Shown in pieces: positions 58,741 through 64,000 of a DNA stretch of 64,000 nt. The notes beneath the pieces are model-generated. The model was given only the letters and a program-made list of their open reading frames with translations, was not told the DNA's origin and did not search any database. The first letter of the stretch is position 1; each line of letters begins with the position of its first letter. Made by a program: the position numbers and the translations under genes. Origin of the DNA: Paragordius varius (taxonomy: Eukaryota > Nematomorpha). The stretch is taken from positions 6,510,001 to 6,574,000 of the forward strand of contig OZ176054.1 in NCBI GenBank assembly GCA_964247055.1, given 5' to 3'.

Positions 58741-60755
58741 TTATTTATAAGTTGTGTTGTACTCAATATTATTTTGATATTGAGTTGTCGCGTTTTCATA
58801 CCTGGGAGTTTTATCATTGTCGCCCAATACGTAGGAAGACTGATATGGATAACTGAGTGACAAAGGCGCAATGTGGTTATCAAAAATATCATCGCTTTTG
58901 TTTAATGGTAGTGTAGGAGTTTCAAACCCAACTGATGTATCCATTCGATTGGATGTATTTAATATTGGGTTGATTAAATCCGACGAGAGTGGAGGAAGAA
59001 AATTTAAATTATTAATATTTTTATTATTATCGTCTTGTAATAAAAATTTTCCATCTTTACGCGTACTACCTTCATTTATTTTGGAGGGATGGTTGTAGGA
59101 AACAACCTTATCGTCATTTATTTGGTCAATAAACCCATTTACGGTACATTCTGTGAAATTTGGCCTAGTTTCCTCATCAATGATCCCAGACTCATGAACA
59201 GGGTTTAATAAATGCCTATCATTATACATTATTGGATTATGTTCGCTAAAATAGGTCGTTTTTGGTGAATTTAAAAACCTAGATGTATGGTAACTGTCCA
59301 ACGTTGCAGTGTTGTCATTTATTTGAGATGGGTTATTATGGGTAGATTGTGAGGACATGTAAATAGCAGAAAATATATCATTTTTAGGCAAACTAAGATC
59401 CATTGGAGGTAATTGAGCACTGTTTTCCGATAATCCGATTGAGTTTAAATATTGTTTCCAATATGCCGATTGCATATCTTGATTATGTATAGATGAATCA
59501 TTTATATTATTTTGCAAATTGTAAGGGTATGCATTTTGTTCAGGTTGAACATAATATGTATTATTATTATTTGCATATTCGTCCTTGTTGTATAAGGTGG
59601 ACATCTCATTTAAATAATTGCTTGTCGCCATGTCAACCGTGTGTGAGACTAAGTGATTGCTATTAACAATGTTTTTACTATTGTAATCCATATGGTTATA
59701 ATTGTGGTTTTGCTGATTGTTCCACAAATGGGAATCATAAAAGCTTGCAGGGTTGATGGAAGACATTTCCTGCGATGATTGGTTCATCAAAGAAAAATGG
59801 TAATTTTGAAGGGTTTGTTGTTGATGACAGCCCATGTCTAAAAAATATGAAATAAAAAAGATTTATGTTTAATGCAATATGCAACAAAACCACACAACAA
59901 ATTAACTATGCAAAAAGCCCAAACACAACATTACTTAATCAAAAGCAAAAACCATTCATTTTATATGTTGTGTGTTGGTTAAAGCTAAAAGAAACAGTTT
60001 TTTTAGCAGTACTGGATAAATCAATCAGAGATAATAATAGTTGTAGTAACATTAACATATCAATCCTTTGTTTAATATTACATTCATATTTTATAAATAA
60101 GCTGTCTGTCCCCTTTCTCTCTATTGTGAGTTATTAATTTTTTGTGTTTATTAAAAAAAACCTTTTAGCAACAAAAAATCAAATTGCGATTCATTGGTTT
60201 TTTTTCTTCGAAAAACTATCACACATCATATGCCTTATGCATAAATTTTAAATTGGTATAATTAAGATTGTAGATATTAATATATATATGTGAAACTACC
60301 CATTGACTGCATTTTTATAGTGGCTTATTCAACCACCATTTTTTGATTAAAAATCACAAAAAATGTTTAAGTTTCCTCTCTTAAATGTGCATTAATCTTA
60401 ATCATTCTTATGGAATAATAGATTTTTAACATCCACATATAAAATTTTAGCCATTAATAATAATAATAATAATTTGTGACAACACCATAAGAAAAAAGAG
60501 TAAAAGTTACAAGTGCCAAAAACTGTTTAGCTTAAATACGTCATCCACGTGTAAACAATTAGCTTGGAGACATAATTTTTTCTTCTCTTTATTTAAAGCC
60601 GTTGTTTTTAAAATTTATACATATGCATATTAACTAGAAGTTTAGGTTTCATTAAACCCCTTATCAGAAAAGCTTGTATAATTCCATAATTAAATTTTTA
60701 CCAGATTTCATAATAATTTTTTCCAATCATATAGTGAATGACCGTTTTTAATAAA

Positions 60756-60793
<38 letters not shown>

Positions 60794-63444
60794 TTATAAA
60801 TAAAAAATTCTTAGTAAATTTAAGTTGCTCCCTATTCCTAAACGACTAAGTATGGAGACTAGGTAGTTGTTTAATTAGTAAAAAAAACAACATTGAGTTG
60901 TTTAAATTACACCATTTATTGATTTAATTTAATTTAGTGATTTGTAGCATTGACTCTGATTTAGAAAAAATGGCTTCTTAATTAAAACGCACGCAGTTTT
61001 TTTGTAATTCCTTTGGAGGGAAATCAACATTTTAAAATTTGATAGTGAGAGCGTGTGTTGAAATGGAAGTTCATGTGTTAAGGATGTAACGTGTAATGTC
61101 TATGTGTCTTAGCCTCAAAATAATTTTTGATAGCAAACGAAAAAGACTTGTCTTGAATTTTAATTGAAAACAAAATAAATAGTAAATGAGTAAAACAAGT
61201 TAAAAATTAATGTTAGCCAATAAACTATAATATGGCGAAATATTTGATAAAATAATTTGTTATTTCACATATAAAAAGCATAATTGGTTATAATATAAAC
61301 CAAAACCCTTACCCATAACTAAGCTCCTATTTTCGGATAAAAATTGTTGATTGTCATCTGGGCTGTAAAATGAGTCAAAATTTATGGTTTTATTGTTGAT
61401 AACATTCGAAGGTTCCATATCTAAGGCAGCCTATAATTTATAAAATAGGTAAATATTTTTATGTTGTATTGAATGTATTTATAATCAAAAACAATTATTA
61501 AATTTTTAAAGGAAATCAAAAATCGTAGCATTATGTAGATTCGAATAACATAATTAGCGCAAATTATTTAAATTTATATAGAGATGAGGTTGGACATATT
61601 TTTTATATCAGTTTATTATTTATAAAATTTGCAATAAGATCAAAATATGTGCTAGGTTGGGTAAATTAAAAATTAAGTTAGAAACCGCCATCGTTTACTT
61701 AGCCCTAAAATTTAAACAGAACCCGGTCCTGATTTTTTTTAAAATGTATCCTAAATAATGTTAGATTTTATCTATCAATACTAACCTTGGCTTCAAATCC
61801 ATTCTTTAAGACATAGATTGACATTATATAATTTATAAACCGCCATTTGAGCTTTTTTTTCAAAAAAAATGGCTTTAATATTGTAAAATAACAACTAACT
61901 ATGTTTGAAAATCCGGTATACATAAATATACATTGAGAAGTGTTCTAAAATTTTTTACCATAAAATATTTTTAACTAAAACAAGTATTTCATGTTGATAA
62001 AATATATATGCTCAATTTTTCCTTACCCCACATAATTTGGCCCAATAATTCAAAAATCTTTAGGTAAAAAACTGAGTAATCATGTATCGAATTTTATGAC
62101 AAAACCTATTATGTGTAAAAATATTTTAGCTTACGTTTTTACTATTTCATTTATTTTTATTTGAACTGATTTGCCGAAAATGCCCTTTGTTTAGCTTGTT
62201 AAAAACTGGATTTTTGTTGGAATTCAAACCTTATAACAATGCTTTATAAAGGATGTATAGAAACAGTTGTAAACATTACCTTTATGAATCTATATTTTAT
62301 GAACGAAATTGTCCGCAATATTCAATATTTAATTAATTATTATATGAATAAAACTGTTTTTGTGCGTATATACCTTGATTTACAGAAAATGATTTGATAT
62401 CCATTTTTATTCAAAACAATAGTTGTAATATATAAGGTTAATCGAAGACCCTTTAAAAATTTTTTTACTTCAAAACATTTTGATATTTTTTAGCTTTTCT
62501 TATAAAAATTAATTGGTAATTTTAAGTAAAATTTTTTTTTAAGAAATAGGAATCGGTTGGAATCAATTTTATTTTTGGAGCTCGGTTTAAAATGCTACTT
62601 TTTTAAATCACCTTAGATCAATTTTTTCAAGAACCAACTTGGATATTCTAACCAGGGATCTTTGAGTTACACTTTTAAGACATACTAAGCTGAATTGTTT
62701 TCTATTTTTACTTTAGGATGAATTCTGCACACTGGTAAGCATAAAATAAATTGCAAATTAGACATTTCCAAAAATGAGTGAATAAATAATACTCTAAGTG
62801 TTGACAATCCGGTACATTCTTCTGATTGCGATTCAACTGTGGAACTGATCAAATCCTCTTTAATTAGTGCCCTAGCTTTAGCCGATAACCGTTTTTTCGG
62901 ATTGATTGAAGTATTTGAATCTTGAGAATTATTTTTCTTTCGTTTTCGTTCGTTAGATGAAGTAGTAGAAATAGTCGTGTTTGATTTTCTACCTCTGCCA
63001 CATTTAAGTTTTTTATCAGTGTCCGAGGTATCTTGTGGAATAGAGCTGCATTTAGTATTTAAGTGATGTTGAACTGATTCGTTGTTGCTAATCAAAGTGT
63101 GATGATCTGGATTTTGATATCCTTGATATACGTTATCTTGGCTATCATAATTGTAATTAATTATATCAATTTCAATAAGTCGATCATTATCGTCATAGAG
63201 ATGTGAAAATGATGTATTTTGCCTCGGTTGTTTAACGACTTTATTTTGATAATTTGTATTATTGGGTCTGTTGTTATCTTTAGTGTCAGAATCAATATCT
63301 TCCCCCTTTTCAGGGTGTTGAAGGGAAGCTGGAGGTTTTTTACGCCGCGGTTGATACTTATAATCAGGATGCTCTTTTTTGTGAACTTTTCGCAAACGTT
63401 CGGCCTCTTCAATGAACGGTATGCGATCTTTTTCATCCAACAAT
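58741..63444 (-). CDS. SoxE: SoxE (Sox8/9/10, Sox100B type) transcription factor, 3' part, three exons, continues past right edge
   Basis: HMG-box DNA-binding transcription factor. Exons on the minus strand: 63444-62793, 61430-61313, 59837-58741; about 621 codons plus TAA, phases consistent. The first exon starts inside the HMG box: [19 protein letters not shown], then [24 protein letters not shown] with EEAERLR is group E; SoxF has NYKYRPRR and SoxD differs more. The intron splits an AG|A arginine codon just before LLDEKD, the place where vertebrate SoxE genes have their HMG-box intron. After the box come Lys/Arg patches ([21 protein letters not shown]) and a long Asn/Gln/Ser/Tyr-rich C-terminal region, presumably the transactivation domain, with no clear conserved motif. 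The N-terminus and first half of the HMG box lie beyond the window. The 62793 donor is the least sure boundary. Confidence 0.9.
60757..60787. repeat. TA dinucleotide microsatellite in SoxE intron
   Basis: About fifteen TA units in the intron between the two last SoxE exons; useful as a marker but with no sign of function. Confidence 0.85.
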
Positions 63445-63639
63445 CTACAAACATTAAGGAATAATTTAATTACCATAAAACCAAAAAAAAGCTTAATAGT
63501 TTTAGGTTAACTTCTTTCCCGTTTTCAAATTGTTCTTGTTTATTTTATTTATTGTCCAAATATTTTGCATATTTTACTCTTAAATTCTATACATAACTTT
63601 TTATAAAATATAATCGTTACAAAATACACTGGTTTTAAT

Positions 63640-63795
63640 GATATGTAGCGTGTCGGCTTACACTGTGCATGCGGTGTGCCAGAGTTCAAACCCCGAAGCT
63701 GCACAATTTTTTCACTGTCAGCCCTGGGGAGGCGCGTGTATAAAGCTTTTCACAAGTCCTAATATAATTTAAGCCTTTCAATAAAAAGAAAAAAT
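63640..63795 (+). mobile_element. Candidate tRNA-derived SINE upstream of the visible SoxE exon
   Basis: GC-richer island. TAGCGTGTCGG at 63645 resembles a polymerase III A box, and GTTCAAACC at 63684-63692 fits the B-box consensus GTTCRANNC. GTAGC before and GCTGC after could pair as a shortened acceptor stem. The part between is too short for a functional tRNA. A tRNA-unrelated body and an A-rich tail (AATAAAAAGAAAAAA from about 63780) follow, as in SINEs. No second copy in the window to confirm it. Confidence 0.45.
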
Positions 63796-64000
63796 GACTC
63801 CAAACTCTATTTGAATTATTAATAGTATTTATGAGGTCATCGAATAGGGTTGCAAAGGGTAAAACCGGAATAGCGATGATTTCTAGACACTTTAAACCGG
63901 AAACATTTGTAATCCTAAAAATCTAAAAATGAAACTACCGGGGTGGTTACATTAGACCTAAAAAAGGTGTTCTCAGTATCCATTTAGAAAATAAAAAATT

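Noticed and set aside
58555-59098. Plus-strand frames of 75-101 codons over the SoxE last exon
   Set aside because: Antisense of the Asn/Ser-rich SoxE C-terminus and its 3' UTR.
63645-63704. A functional tRNA gene
   Set aside because: The distance between the pairing ends is only about 58 bases and no normal anticodon arm can be drawn; a SINE head fits better.

Overview
The window is very AT-rich eukaryotic DNA with spliced genes of clearly animal type: a mitofusin, a NudC-domain protein, a diphosphoinositol-polyphosphate Nudix hydrolase, dihydrolipoyl dehydrogenase, an ADAMTS-type metalloprotease and a SoxE transcription factor. Single-copy Marf and SoxE-type genes and the many hAT, mariner and MITE copies suit an invertebrate bilaterian, perhaps a crustacean or other arthropod. 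The taxon guess is inference and weak. No bacterial, plasmid or CRISPR features are present. Most open frames in the window are chance or antisense frames; the real genes were assembled exon by exon from splice sites, phase and family homology.

Layout: 298-3339 (-) is the 5' two thirds of mitofusin, running off the left edge. It is head to head, 66 bp apart, with a NUDCD3-like gene (3406-5497, +), which has a plausible alternative last exon at 4316-4411. NUDT3-like (6312-7137, -) converges on it. From 7.5 to 14.3 kb lies a nest of one ~580-bp non-autonomous transposon family in both orientations. One copy is split by a ~2 kb insertion of tandem repeats and another by a copy of its own family. 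DLD (15110-23180, +) is complete with 12 exons; its introns hold three copies of a MITE with 21-bp subterminal repeats and a LINE fragment. The ADAMTS-like gene (25531-37338, -) converges on DLD and predicts an unusual membrane anchor with a cytoplasmic tail; its introns hold hAT-type MITEs, small palindromic MITEs and a decayed mariner. From 37.3 to 58.7 kb I recognise no gene, only repeats including a 972-bp hAT with a perfect 8-bp target duplication. At the right edge, 58741-63444 (-) is the 3' part of a SoxE gene.

The most striking property is a class of extremely short introns (21, 23, 25, 28 and 29 bp) in three unrelated genes, alongside kilobase-scale transposon-filled introns in the same genes. 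Mitofusin, DLD and the two small enzymes/cochaperones are housekeeping genes (mitochondrial fusion, 2-oxoacid dehydrogenase complexes, chaperone work, inositol pyrophosphate turnover). They share no pathway evident from their order; the ADAMTS and SoxE genes are developmental/extracellular.
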